Assembly (NCBI GenBank): GCA_035495555.1
Contig: DATJFQ010000079.1
Span: forward strand, 1 to 64,000
Direction of reading: 5' to 3'
DNA: 64,000 bases
From: DATJFQ01 sp035495555
GTDB taxonomy: Bacteria > Acidobacteriota > Vicinamibacteria > Vicinamibacterales > 2-12-FULL-66-21
Shown here: positions 8,488 through 15,831 of the stretch, piece by piece
How the letters are laid out: each line of letters begins with the position of its first letter
Numbering within the stretch: position 1 is the stretch's first letter
Translations under genes and position numbers: made by a program
The notes under the pieces: model-generated
What the model was told of the DNA's origin: nothing
Database searches by the model: none
What the model saw: only the letters and a program-made list of their open reading frames with translations

Positions 8488-9392
8488 GGCAGAAGATTCG
8501 TGATCGCGGCGGGCGTCGGCTGTACTCGCGACGGCAGCTGCTGCATGAACGCCAGGGCGGCGGCGTTGACGATGTTGCGTGGCGCGACGTTCAGGAGCGC
8601 CTTGGTCTCGGTCTGATAGCTCTTCGTGACCGGGTCGAGCTGCTGGGTCTGCACCGTGAGGGTCACCGCGACGTTCGTGACGAAATCCCCGTACCCGGAC
8701 ATCGTGCTCGTCTGGTACGTGAAACACGCCGTTCCACCCGGGTTGGCAATGATGTTGGACAGCAGGATCTGTGACGCGGTTGCCGCCGCCTTCGTCGCCG
8801 TGTTCCAGGCCATCGAGTTTCGATACAGGTTTCCGGCTGTGATATCGCACGTGTACTCGACGTAGACCATGTTGCCGTCCCCGTTCACGTCGCCGAAGAG
8901 CTTCAGCACCGTGGCCGTGGACCCGTTGGTCGCCGACGGCGGCACGACGCCCGCCTGAAACGCGCCGTAGACGGCAACGGTGGCACCGAGGAGGTGCACG
9001 TTGCCGAATGTGGCTGTAATCTGAGCTGGCGATGTACTGACCGCCGTGATCTGCACGGTCTCCTGATTCGAGCCGGCGTCGATCGCGAGGTATTCGTTCG
9101 GGAACATGCCGGTGGTCGAGGTCACGCCGACCGTTGCCGTCCCCGGCAAGGTCACAGCGCTGGTCAACGCCACCGCAGCCGGTAATGCTATGCGTCCGGC
9201 CTGGCCGACCTCCTGCTGGAGGACTTCCGTCGCACCGCGGATCCCGCTGTGCATCTGCGTGCGGTTCCAGATCGTGGCCTGGGTGCTGGTCATCTTCAGC
9301 AGCGCGGAGGTTGCCGCGCCCGAGATGATCAGCATGATCAGCATCGCGACGAGCAGTTCGATCAGCGAAAATCCACGTTCGTCCCGGACCAT
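8484..9392 (-). CDS. pilW: Prepilin-type minor pilin, PilW-like
   Basis: 302 residues from ATG 9392, where the prepilin signal MVRDERG|FSLIELLVAMLIMLIIS gives a correct G|F cleavage site and Glu at +5. The downstream region is Thr/Ser-rich and ends in an Asn/Pro tail (TPAAITNLLP). Length and position between PilV- and PilX-like genes match PilW. The protein would be processed by the prepilin peptidase and inserted into the pilus base or tip complex. It sits 11 bases after the PilV-like stop and overlaps the PilX-like start by four bases. Extending the frame upstream to 9986 gives low-complexity sequence antisense or out of frame to the PilV gene, so that was not used. Confidence 0.85.
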   Translation of the reverse strand: MVRDERGFSLIELLVAMLIMLIISGAATSALLKMTSTQATIWNRTQMHSGIRGATEVLQQEVGQAGRIALPAAVALTSAVTLPGTATVGVTSTTGMFPNEYLAIDAGSNQETVQITAVSTSPAQITATFGNVHLLGATVAVYGAFQAGVVPPSATNGSTATVLKLFGDVNGDGNMVYVEYTCDITAGNLYRNSMAWNTATKAAATASQILLSNIIANPGGTACFTYQTSTMSGYGDFVTNVAVTLTVQTQQLDPVTKSYQTETKALLNVAPRNIVNAAALAFMQQLPSRVQPTPAAITNLLP

Positions 9393-9403
9393 GCTTCTCC
9401 TCG

Positions 9404-9919
9404 TCAGAACGGAAACGACTTGAGGACGGTGAGATACGCCGTGGGCGCCATCGTGCCGCCGAACCCCCGGGACGTGGTCGACGCCACGGTAATCTTCTTC
9501 AGCGTGGTCGAACCGGTGACGTATTCGATCTTCCACACGCGCTTGTAGAACCACCCCGAGGGCGGCGTCGTCCCCGACGACGTCAGCAGGTTGCCGCTTT
9601 CGTCGAGGTAATCCACGTAGAGGGCAACGGGGTTGTCGACATCGATGGTGCCTCCGTTCGCGAGGCCGGATCCGCCCGACGATGCGGCCGGGAACGTGCG
9701 CGTGTCGCTGACGCCGTCGGTGAATGCCAGCGCCAGCAACTGCTCCATCTTGTCCTGCGCGTACTCGGTGGTGCGCGCGGCCAGATGCCCCTGGTTCTCG
9801 GTTGTCTTGATCGCGAGCGCCATCATCGACATCAGGCCGGCCATGAGCGTGACGAGGATCGCACTCGCGATCATCACCTCCATGAGGCTCGTGCCTTGTT
9901 CGCTGCGGAGGCGCGTCAC
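9404..9919 (-). CDS. pilV: Prepilin-type minor pilin, PilV-like
   Basis: 171 residues from GTG 9919. The start is set by the prepilin leader VTRLRSEQG|TSLMEVMIASAILVTLMAGLMS, in which Gly -1 and Glu +5 are present but position +1 is Thr in place of Phe. The GTG overlaps the TGA of the upstream FimT-like gene by four bases, implying translational coupling. The C-terminal half (WFYKRVWKIEYV, LKKITVASTTSRGF) has the beta-sheet pattern of PilV pseudopilins. It belongs to a four-gene minor-pilin operon. Confidence 0.82.
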   Translation of the reverse strand: MTRLRSEQGTSLMEVMIASAILVTLMAGLMSMMALAIKTTENQGHLAARTTEYAQDKMEQLLALAFTDGVSDTRTFPAASSGGSGLANGGTIDVDNPVALYVDYLDESGNLLTSSGTTPPSGWFYKRVWKIEYVTGSTTLKKITVASTTSRGFGGTMAPTAYLTVLKSFPF

Positions 9920-10536
9920 TGCAGGCTCCACGACGGCGTCGAGGTCTGGTTCGTGCGCCACGTGCGGATGAACCCGGTGGCGGCAACGGTGACGCCGTAG
10001 ACGAACGTGCCGTCGTTGATGTACAGCGCGTAATTCCCTGACGGACTTCCGGTGCTGTCGACGACGGGAATGCCGCGCGAGTTGAAGATGACGCACGCGG
10101 TATTGGCGATCGCGGCGGGCGGCGACGCGGTGTCGTAGCAGGCGCTGGCCTGCCCGATCGCGGTCTGCGTGTTCGACGGCGGTGTACCGACAGCGCCGTA
10201 GCCGAACGACACGTACGACGACAACGTCGTCGTGCCGGTTTCGGAGGTCCAACTGTTTGCCGTCTTGTTGTACGTCTGGACGTAGTAGCTCTTGGACGAG
10301 AGATCCACGAGCAGCCGCGCTTTGGTGAACTTCGAGGCGGCGCGCATCTTCGTCACCGCGAGCGCGTTGGAGATATCGCGCGCGTCACCGCTGATGCGGA
10401 TGTAGCGCACGGCATTCCCGCTCATCGGGACGGCAATCGTGGCGAGCACGCCCATGATCGCGAGCACGAGCAGCATCTCGATCAGCGAGAAGCCGCCGTC
10501 GTGTGCTGCGGCGGCGCAGACCGGCATTCGAGGCAT
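9916..10536 (-). CDS. fimT: Prepilin-type protein, FimT/GspH-like
   Basis: 206 residues from ATG 10536, chosen because GGCAGG lies four bases upstream; an in-frame TTG at 10554 is less likely. The leader ends HDGG|FSLIEMLLVLAIMGVLATIAVPM, a textbook prepilin site. The GspH/FimT domain follows (SGDARDISNALAVTKMRAASKFTKARLLVDL, then VIFNSRGIPVVDSTGSPSGNYALYI). FimT-like minor pilins help initiate the pilus, and some bind DNA for uptake. It is the first gene of the minor-pilin operon, followed with overlap by the PilV-like gene. Confidence 0.85.
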   Translation of the reverse strand: MPRMPVCAAAAHDGGFSLIEMLLVLAIMGVLATIAVPMSGNAVRYIRISGDARDISNALAVTKMRAASKFTKARLLVDLSSKSYYVQTYNKTANSWTSETGTTTLSSYVSFGYGAVGTPPSNTQTAIGQASACYDTASPPAAIANTACVIFNSRGIPVVDSTGSPSGNYALYINDGTFVYGVTVAATGFIRTWRTNQTSTPSWSLQ

Positions 10537-10734
10537 TCGCCTGCCGATGGGCAAGCGGTATGCCGGCTCAACAGTCGGCCAATTACGCGCGGGCAGGGCG
10601 CCGCTGCTCCATTTCTGAACAGCGAATCACACTTCGGTATCGGGGAGAACGCGCCGGGCGGGGGTGGGGGGACGGATCACCAAATCGGCGATCCGTCAGC
10701 GTTGCAGAAGATCGTGAGGAAGAACCGCGACTAG

Positions 10735-11022
10735 TTACGCACGCAGGTGTTTGTTCACCAGCTTCGTCATCTCGAACATGTTGACCTGCGCCTTGCCGCC
10801 GAACACCGGCTTGAGCGCGTCGTCGGCCTTGATCATGCGCTTGTTCTTCTTGTCCTGGAGGCCGTTCTTCTTGATGTAGGCCCACAGCTTCTTCGTGACC
10901 TCCGTGCGCGGGATCGGCTTGGCGCCAACCACTTCGGAGAGCGCCGCGCTCGGGGTCATCGGCTTCATGAAAGCGGCGTTTGGCTTACGGGCGGTCTTCT
11001 TCGTCGCGGTCTTCTTCGCCAT
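10735..11022 (-). CDS. SWIB/MDM2-domain protein with basic N-terminal tail
   Basis: 95 residues from ATG 11022, with AAGGAG seven bases upstream. An N-terminal Lys/Ala tail (MAKKTATKKTARKPNAAF) resembles a histone-H1-type DNA-binding tail. Residues about 22-95 are a SWIB domain: PSAALSEVVGAKPIPRTEVTKKLWAYIKKNGLQDKKNKR, then the DDALKPVFGGKAQVNMFEMTKLVNKHL ending. SWIB domains are best known from chromatin remodellers but occur as stand-alone or topoisomerase-fused forms in bacteria such as Chlamydia. A nucleoid-associated role is likely but untested here. The gene stands alone between the pilin operon and an M14 peptidase. Confidence 0.92.
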   Translation of the reverse strand: MAKKTATKKTARKPNAAFMKPMTPSAALSEVVGAKPIPRTEVTKKLWAYIKKNGLQDKKNKRMIKADDALKPVFGGKAQVNMFEMTKLVNKHLRA

Positions 11023-11180
11023 TCTGTCTCCTTTGGCAAGGATCTGAGGTTCGAGGATCGATGTGCGATGTCCGATGGTCAATGACCAACGTCAGGGGCG
11101 TCCTTTACGGGAGCGCCGATGCTCGATCCGTCGATCTTTGCTCTGTGCTGCGGAAGATTAGCACAATTTCACGCATTTTC

Positions 11181-11208
11181 ACCCCGTTTCACACGGTGTA
11201 CACGGGGT
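11181..11208. terminator. Possible hairpin downstream of the M14 peptidase gene
   Basis: ACCCCGT at 11181-11187 and ACGGGGT at 11202-11208 form a perfect 7-bp stem around a 14-base loop just beyond the M14 stop codon. No U-run follows on either strand, so intrinsic termination is uncertain. The rest of the 214-base spacer shows no gene. Confidence 0.3.
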
Positions 11209-11236
11209 TCGCCGACACCTTTCGCGGGGAGGGTGG

Positions 11237-12946
11237 TCATCGCTTTCTCAGGATTGGATACGTCTTCACGTCCGGACCCAGGCGGTCGTCCAGCACGTTC
11301 CAGGTCACGAGGCCATCGTCGGATGCGGGCTCGATGAGATAAAACGCCAGACGCGCGAGCGGCTGCGTCATCGGGACTTCGAGCGAACCCGCCGGCGCGA
11401 CGGCATCCGATGCCGCCCACTTTCCGTCCAGGCGGCGCATCTCATGGCCTTCGAACTTCTGCGCGGTGGTGTTCGCATCGATCGCGAACTGCTCGAGCCC
11501 GCGAACAGCTTCGCGAACCGGCCGCATCTGAATGCCGTGCGCTTCGAGCAGGTCGATCGCCCTGGTCGCGTTGGCGGGAACGTAGTACGCGGAGGGCACC
11601 GTTTCGGTGGTGGACGGCTCGAACCACCTCTCGTCGACCATCCGCTCGGGATGGGTCACGTCCTTTCGGCGGTTCATCACGGCGCCGTTGTTCGGGTTCG
11701 TTTCGGGCTCGACCTCGCCCATGAGGATTTCGACCATGCCGCCCCGCTTCAGTCTGGCGCTCGTCGCTTCGAGTGTGCCGATGAGGCGTTCACGATCCGC
11801 GGCCGCCGTGGCGGCCTTCAGGCGTGCGGCGTTCTGGTGGGCGAACGTCAGCGCGGCCTCGAGAAAGTCGTTCGTGGCCTTGATCCGATCCTCGAATGTC
11901 GCGTATGCGTAGGCTTCGCTGAGCAGCCCGAACCGGTTGCGAAGGCCCACGTAGTTGTTGTGGAAGCGTGGCACGTGCTCGAACGTGCGCCACTCGCGAG
12001 GGGCGGCCGGGACGTCCGCGGCGGCAGGCGGCGGCACGGGCGGTTGCGCGGATGCGGGCGACCGAGGCAACTCCGTCTGGCCGACACCGGATCCCGCGGT
12101 CGGCTGGGGCGCCGCGCCGCGCCCACGCCCTCCGCGCCCGCCAGGAGTGGACGCGTTGCCGTAGTAGTAAGTGTCCCAGCCGTGCGCCGCCTTGATCGTC
12201 CTGGTCACGAATGGAAACCACTCGTCGGTCATGATGCGCATAATCGCGTCGCTCGTGTTGGGATTGAGCGGCGGCGAGTACGTCAGGTAATAGCCGTGGA
12301 ACGAGCCGTTGGACGTGTGGAGATCGAAGCCGACGTGCGGGTCGTAGTCGTTCCACAGCTTCACGAACGCGCGAGCCTCTGGGGTGTCCAGCTTCATGAA
12401 GTCGCGGTTGATGTTGAGGCCCTGCGCGTTCGGCCGTGTGCCCATGCCATTGACCGGACCGTTCTGCCGCTGGCGGTTCGTCAGCGCGAACTTCTCGTTT
12501 CCGTCGGCGTTGAAGATCGGCGTGATCAGGAACACCGTCGATTGCAGCCAGTCGTCATGCCTGCCAAGCGCGAGATCCCGCAGGAGCATCTGCGCGGACT
12601 CTTTGCCCTCGACTTCTCCCGCGTGGATGTTCGCCTGGATGTGCACGCGGAGCTTGCCTGTCGTCCTGACGGACGCCGGCGTCGCGTCCTTCAGACCGAT
12701 GCCCACGACCGCCATCGGCATGGCGCGGCCTTCGTAGGTCGTCCCGTACGTCAGATAGAAGACGTTCGGTGACGCGTCGTCCACTGCTTTCATGAATTTC
12801 ACGACGTCGTCGTACGTCGAGGTCGACTTGTAATTCGAGGCTTCCGCCGTCGTCTTGAGATCCGCCAGCGACGGCCTCTGCGCGGCGGCAGAGACGCACG
12901 TGCAGGCCCCGGCCACCGCGATCGCCGCAACGACTCTGCGATTCAT
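11237..12946 (-). CDS. Exported M14-family zinc carboxypeptidase
   Basis: 569 residues from ATG 12946, preceded by AGGTGAGAG. A signal peptide (RRVVAAIAVAGACTCVSAAA) leads into an M14 domain: zinc ligands in HIQANIHAGEVEGKE (HxxE), TPIFNADGNEK, the substrate Arg region NINRDFMK, and the third zinc ligand in GFDLHTSNGSFHGYY. The likely general base is in LLSEAYAYATFEDR. Between these lies a Gly/Arg-then-Pro-rich insert (PGGRGGRGRGAAPQP, around nt 12040-12150) that is probably an exposed disordered loop. The enzyme should trim peptides outside the cytoplasm. It is transcribed alone, or with the downstream SWIB gene after a long gap. Confidence 0.9.
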   Translation of the reverse strand: MNRRVVAAIAVAGACTCVSAAAQRPSLADLKTTAEASNYKSTSTYDDVVKFMKAVDDASPNVFYLTYGTTYEGRAMPMAVVGIGLKDATPASVRTTGKLRVHIQANIHAGEVEGKESAQMLLRDLALGRHDDWLQSTVFLITPIFNADGNEKFALTNRQRQNGPVNGMGTRPNAQGLNINRDFMKLDTPEARAFVKLWNDYDPHVGFDLHTSNGSFHGYYLTYSPPLNPNTSDAIMRIMTDEWFPFVTRTIKAAHGWDTYYYGNASTPGGRGGRGRGAAPQPTAGSGVGQTELPRSPASAQPPVPPPAAADVPAAPREWRTFEHVPRFHNNYVGLRNRFGLLSEAYAYATFEDRIKATNDFLEAALTFAHQNAARLKAATAAADRERLIGTLEATSARLKRGGMVEILMGEVEPETNPNNGAVMNRRKDVTHPERMVDERWFEPSTTETVPSAYYVPANATRAIDLLEAHGIQMRPVREAVRGLEQFAIDANTTAQKFEGHEMRRLDGKWAASDAVAPAGSLEVPMTQPLARLAFYLIEPASDDGLVTWNVLDDRLGPDVKTYPILRKR

Positions 12947-12964
12947 GTCGACTCTCACCTTCAA

Positions 12965-12990
12965 ATTGGGAATTGGGAGTTGGGAGTTTT
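12965..12990. repeat. TTGGGAATTGGGAGTTGGGAG heptamer run
   Basis: Three to four tandem copies of a TTGGGAR-type heptamer fill the short space between the phosphatase stop codon and the M14 ribosome-binding region. It belongs to the same family as the array at 1311-1371. Confidence 0.6.
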
Positions 12991-13434
12991 CTACGCGACG
13001 ATCAAACCTGGCGGCACAGGCAGCGTCTGCAGATGCTGCGCGAACACCTCGTTGAAGAGCGCGCCCGGTCGACGTTCACGCAGCCGTTCGACGACGACTT
13101 CGCCCGGCATGCCGAGATTGTGCAGAATCCGCCCGGCGACGAGCGCGGAGCGGTTGAATCCCATGCCGCAGTGCGACAGCACGCGCCGTCCGCTGCGCAC
13201 GAGATGAGCGCCGAGCAGCGCGACGGCGTCGAGGCGCGCCGGGTCCGGCAGATCTTCGTCGAAGATCGGGAAATAGATGTAGAGGCAGGAGCCCGGCCTG
13301 GTCGGAATGCACTCGTCGAGTCCGCCCTCGAGGTCGATCACCGCGTCGATGCCGTGGGCCGACAGCGTCGCCCAGTCCTCAATCGCCGGTGAGATGAACA
13401 GCAGCCCCGCATCGTCCACCTGAAACAGCGTCAT
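12991..13434 (-). CDS. Dual-specificity/tyrosine-type protein phosphatase
   Basis: 147 residues. The P-loop HCGMGFNRSALVAG carries the catalytic Cys89 and Arg95 spaced as C-x5-R, followed by Ser96, as in dual-specificity phosphatases. The general-acid Asp is probably in FPIFDEDLPDP (about residues 56-64). The fold start AIEDWATLSAHGIDAVIDLEGG matches the DSP strand-helix pattern. It may dephosphorylate proteins, or RNA or lipids as some DSPs do. With a Ser/Thr kinase elsewhere in the window it is a plausible signalling partner, but there is no direct link. Its start lies 17 bases from the end of the DUF1697 gene on the same strand. Confidence 0.85.
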   Translation of the reverse strand: MTLFQVDDAGLLFISPAIEDWATLSAHGIDAVIDLEGGLDECIPTRPGSCLYIYFPIFDEDLPDPARLDAVALLGAHLVRSGRRVLSHCGMGFNRSALVAGRILHNLGMPGEVVVERLRERRPGALFNEVFAQHLQTLPVPPGLIVA

Positions 13435-13451
13435 GGCCGCGACAGAATACT

Positions 13452-13994
13452 TCAGCGCGAAGCTCGATGCGATTCGAACTTCAGCGCGAGCTTTCGGACG
13501 GTTGTGATGCTGCGGAACGTCACCGGCGCGGCAAGCGCCTTTTCGACCGAGCCGCCGGTGACCTGGCTCCGGCCCATTCCGGCGATGCCGCGCCAGTAGA
13601 CCTCACGCCCGATGATCCCGAACCGATCGACGTCAGTTTCGAGGGCTTTCATGCGCGCCGCCGCTGCGGCCGCGAACGGCCGCGATGCGAACCCGATATA
13701 CAGACCGCCGGGCGTCTCGTCCGGAAATGGGCTCGCCGCGACGATGCGTTCCAGTTCGTCGGGCGTTCGAAGAAACGTGCCGACCGCGAACCCGAGCGCC
13801 TCTTCGAGGGACGCCTCGATCCGTCGTTCGAGGGCGGCAGGTGTGCCGCGCGCTTCGAACAGCACGTTGCCGCTCGCGATGAACGTTTCGACGCGTGTCA
13901 GCTCGAGCTGCTCGAAGAGCGCGCGGAGGCGATCCATCTTCACGGTGCGGCCGCCGACGTTGATCGCTCGCAGGAACGCGACGTATCTGGCCAT
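13452..13994 (-). CDS. DUF1697-family protein
   Basis: 180 residues from ATG 13994. The family hallmark MARYVAFLRAINVGGRTVKMDRLRALFEQLELTRVETFIASGNVLFE is present, followed by the middle motif TPDELERIVAASPF and the C-terminal MGRSQVTGGSVEKALAAPVTFRSITTVRKL. The family is cytoplasmic and has no established biochemical function. The preceding DUF486 gene ends one base before this start, so the two are co-translated. Confidence 0.9.
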   Translation of the reverse strand: MARYVAFLRAINVGGRTVKMDRLRALFEQLELTRVETFIASGNVLFEARGTPAALERRIEASLEEALGFAVGTFLRTPDELERIVAASPFPDETPGGLYIGFASRPFAAAAAARMKALETDVDRFGIIGREVYWRGIAGMGRSQVTGGSVEKALAAPVTFRSITTVRKLALKFESHRASR

Positions 13995-13995
13995 G

Positions 13996-14340
13996 TCAGG
14001 CGCGGAACATGAAGTACACCGCACCGAGCAGGCAACAACCCGCCCAGACGAAATCCATCTTGAACGGCTGCTTCATGTAGAGAATCGCGAACGGCACGAA
14101 GACCGACAACGTGATGACTTCCTGCAGGATCTTGAGCTGGCTGAGATCGAACGCGGTATAGCCGATCCGGTTTGCCGGCACCTGCAGCAGGTATTCGAAG
14201 AGCGCGATCGACCAGCTCACGATCGCGGCGACATACCAGGCCCTGTTGCGCAGGTTGCGCAGGTGCGCGTACCACGCAAAGGTCATGAACACGTTCGAAC
14301 ACGTCAGCAGGCCGACGGTCATCAGGCCGACACGCAACAC
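13996..14340 (-). CDS. DMT-superfamily small membrane protein (DUF486)
   Basis: 114 residues, four predicted membrane helices. The DUF486 core is visible in FMTFAWYAHL, VSWSIALFEYLLQVPANRIGY and LKILQEVITLSVFVPFAILY, ending LLGAVYFMFRA. These half-size drug/metabolite-transporter-like proteins probably work as dimers; substrate unknown. It abuts the DUF1697 gene and follows a GNAT gene after 38 bases, forming part of a minus-strand run of small genes from 15475 down to 12991. Confidence 0.88.
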   Translation of the reverse strand: MLRVGLMTVGLLTCSNVFMTFAWYAHLRNLRNRAWYVAAIVSWSIALFEYLLQVPANRIGYTAFDLSQLKILQEVITLSVFVPFAILYMKQPFKMDFVWAGCCLLGAVYFMFRA

Positions 14341-14378
14341 GGCTCCCCCATCGAAAATGGTCTATTGGTGAATCGGGC

Positions 14379-14882
14379 TCACACGGACCGCGAATAGAGC
14401 CGAACGTCCACCGATGTGTGCGGCGACGGCAACATCCGTTCGAAGTGGAACCCCAGGCGTTCGAGCAGCGTGATCGACGCGGTGTTGTCCGCTTGCGTAA
14501 TCGCAAGCACCCGGCGAAGCCCCAGGCGCGCGGTCGCGTCCTGCAGGACGGCCTCGGCCGCCTCGCGTGCGGCGCCGCGTCCGCGGAAGTCGGGCAGGAA
14601 TGCGAAGCCGAGGTCCGGCGCCTCGAGTTCCTCGCGCTGCAGGAGGCCGCAAATCCCCATCGCGCCGCCGCCGTCCTTCGGCTCGACCGCCTGGAGTCCA
14701 AACCCGTGCTGTGCGTAGCTGGCCACCGGCCCTTTTTCGATGTACTCGAGCGCGTCACCCACCGTTCGCACGCCGCGGTCGCCGATGAAGCGCAGGAACG
14801 CCGGATCGTTCAACAGCGAGACGATGAACGCTGCATCGCTTGCGCCGAGATCGCGGATGCGCAGCCGCGCAGTTTCGATCAT
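14379..14882 (-). CDS. GNAT acetyltransferase, RimJ/RimL type
   Basis: 167 residues from ATG 14882. It opens with MIETARLRIRDLGASDAAF, typical of RimJ-type GNATs. It contains the acetyl-CoA segment LGFAFLPDFRGRGAAREAAEAVLQDA (RGRGAA as the phosphate loop) and the C-terminal RVLAITQADNTASITLLERLGFHFE. Acceptors in this family are ribosomal protein N termini, amino sugars or antibiotics. The ATG overlaps the TMEM175-gene stop by four bases (ATGA), so it is translationally coupled to that channel gene. Confidence 0.9.
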   Translation of the reverse strand: MIETARLRIRDLGASDAAFIVSLLNDPAFLRFIGDRGVRTVGDALEYIEKGPVASYAQHGFGLQAVEPKDGGGAMGICGLLQREELEAPDLGFAFLPDFRGRGAAREAAEAVLQDATARLGLRRVLAITQADNTASITLLERLGFHFERMLPSPHTSVDVRLYSRSV

Positions 14883-15475
14883 CCGAGGGACTCGTGCCGG
14901 GCCGCGATCACGCGCTCTATCCGCCTGTCGGGCACCAGCCAGATGAGCGCGACCAGTACGTAGATCGCCCCGGAGATCGCTGGGCGCACGAACGCGACCG
15001 CAATCGCAATGAGGTACAGCACGGGCGACATCTTGCCTTTGAGGTCGGTGCCCAGCGCGGACGCCAGGAGGGACTGCGGTCCGTCCGCAGATTTCAGCGT
15101 CATCTGCAGGACGTAATAGGCGATGGCCGCCATGAGCAGGATGAAGCCATAGAGCGCCATCGGGGCTGGCGCGAAGTGGTTCTCTCCCACCCATGACGTC
15201 GCGAACGGGACCAGCGACAGCCAGAACAGCAGATGCAGATTCGACCACAGGACGGTACCGTTGACGCGGCGCGTCACGTGCAGCAAGTGATGGTGATTGT
15301 TCCAGTAGATCCCGATGTAGATGAAGCTCAGGACGTAGCTGACGAATTTCGGCCAGACGGCGTGCAGAGACGCCAGTCCCGACTCCCCTTCGGGCACGCG
15401 CAGGTCCAGCACCATGATCGTGATGATGATCGCCAGCACGCCGTCGCTGAACGCTTCGAGTCGTCCGGTACCCAT
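14879..15475 (-). CDS. TMEM175-family potassium channel-like protein (DUF1211)
   Basis: 198 residues from ATG 15475; a TTG at 15505 is possible but lacks a ribosome site. The pore-lining first helix carries the family signature RLEAFSDGVLAIIITIMVLDL with FSDG at residues 9-12, and helix 2-3 has YWNNHHHLLH. Six membrane helices can be counted. Bacterial members are tetrameric K+ channels with a hydrophobic-ring filter and no TVGYG motif. It is the first gene of the small minus-strand operon running into GNAT, DUF486 and DUF1697. Confidence 0.9.
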   Translation of the reverse strand: MGTGRLEAFSDGVLAIIITIMVLDLRVPEGESGLASLHAVWPKFVSYVLSFIYIGIYWNNHHHLLHVTRRVNGTVLWSNLHLLFWLSLVPFATSWVGENHFAPAPMALYGFILLMAAIAYYVLQMTLKSADGPQSLLASALGTDLKGKMSPVLYLIAIAVAFVRPAISGAIYVLVALIWLVPDRRIERVIAARHESLG

Positions 15476-15535
15476 CTCTGCCGCAGATGGTACACGAGTC
15501 GGCAACCGGAGAGGCGGCGCAGCGCGTCGGCGTGC

Positions 15536-15802
15536 TTACGCGAAACGGCGCGCCGATCGCTCCATTGCCTTTCGCGCCTCCTCCACCCGGTCCCGCGGCG
15601 GCGCATTGATCGTCAGCGCACGAATCAGGCGCTCGGCGGCCGCGGTGACCTCGTCGACGGCTCGATTGAAGGGCTCCTCGTTAGCTCGTGACGGCGTGTT
15701 CATGCCGCTCAACTTCCGGACGAACTGCAGCGCAGAGGCGCGGATCTCGGTGTCGGTCGCGGGCGGCTCGAAATTGGCGAGCGTTCTGATGTTGCGGCAC
15801 AT
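15536..15802 (-). CDS. DUF2277-family small protein
   Basis: 88 residues from ATG 15802. The family signature MCRNIRTLANFEPPATDTEIRASALQFVRKLSGMNTPSRANEEPFNRAVDEV is complete, ending in a charged helix ARKAMERSARRFA. The family is short, cytoplasmic and of unknown function, though often annotated near heat-shock or housekeeping genes. The start is divergent from the BNR gene at 15832 with only 29 bases between them, so their control elements must overlap. Confidence 0.9.
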   Translation of the reverse strand: MCRNIRTLANFEPPATDTEIRASALQFVRKLSGMNTPSRANEEPFNRAVDEVTAAAERLIRALTINAPPRDRVEEARKAMERSARRFA

Positions 15803-15831
15803 AGATGGATAATGCCTCCACTGGAGCCTGG

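Noticed and set aside
8488..8850. N-terminal extension of the PilX-like gene to 657 residues
   Set aside because: The extra 121 residues lie over the PilW-like gene in another frame and would bury the hydrophobic pilin start, which should be near the N terminus.
10660..10705. c-di-GMP riboswitch ahead of the pilin operon
   Set aside because: Only a simple hairpin (ACGGATC...GATCCGT) is present and it lacks the GEMM core sequence.
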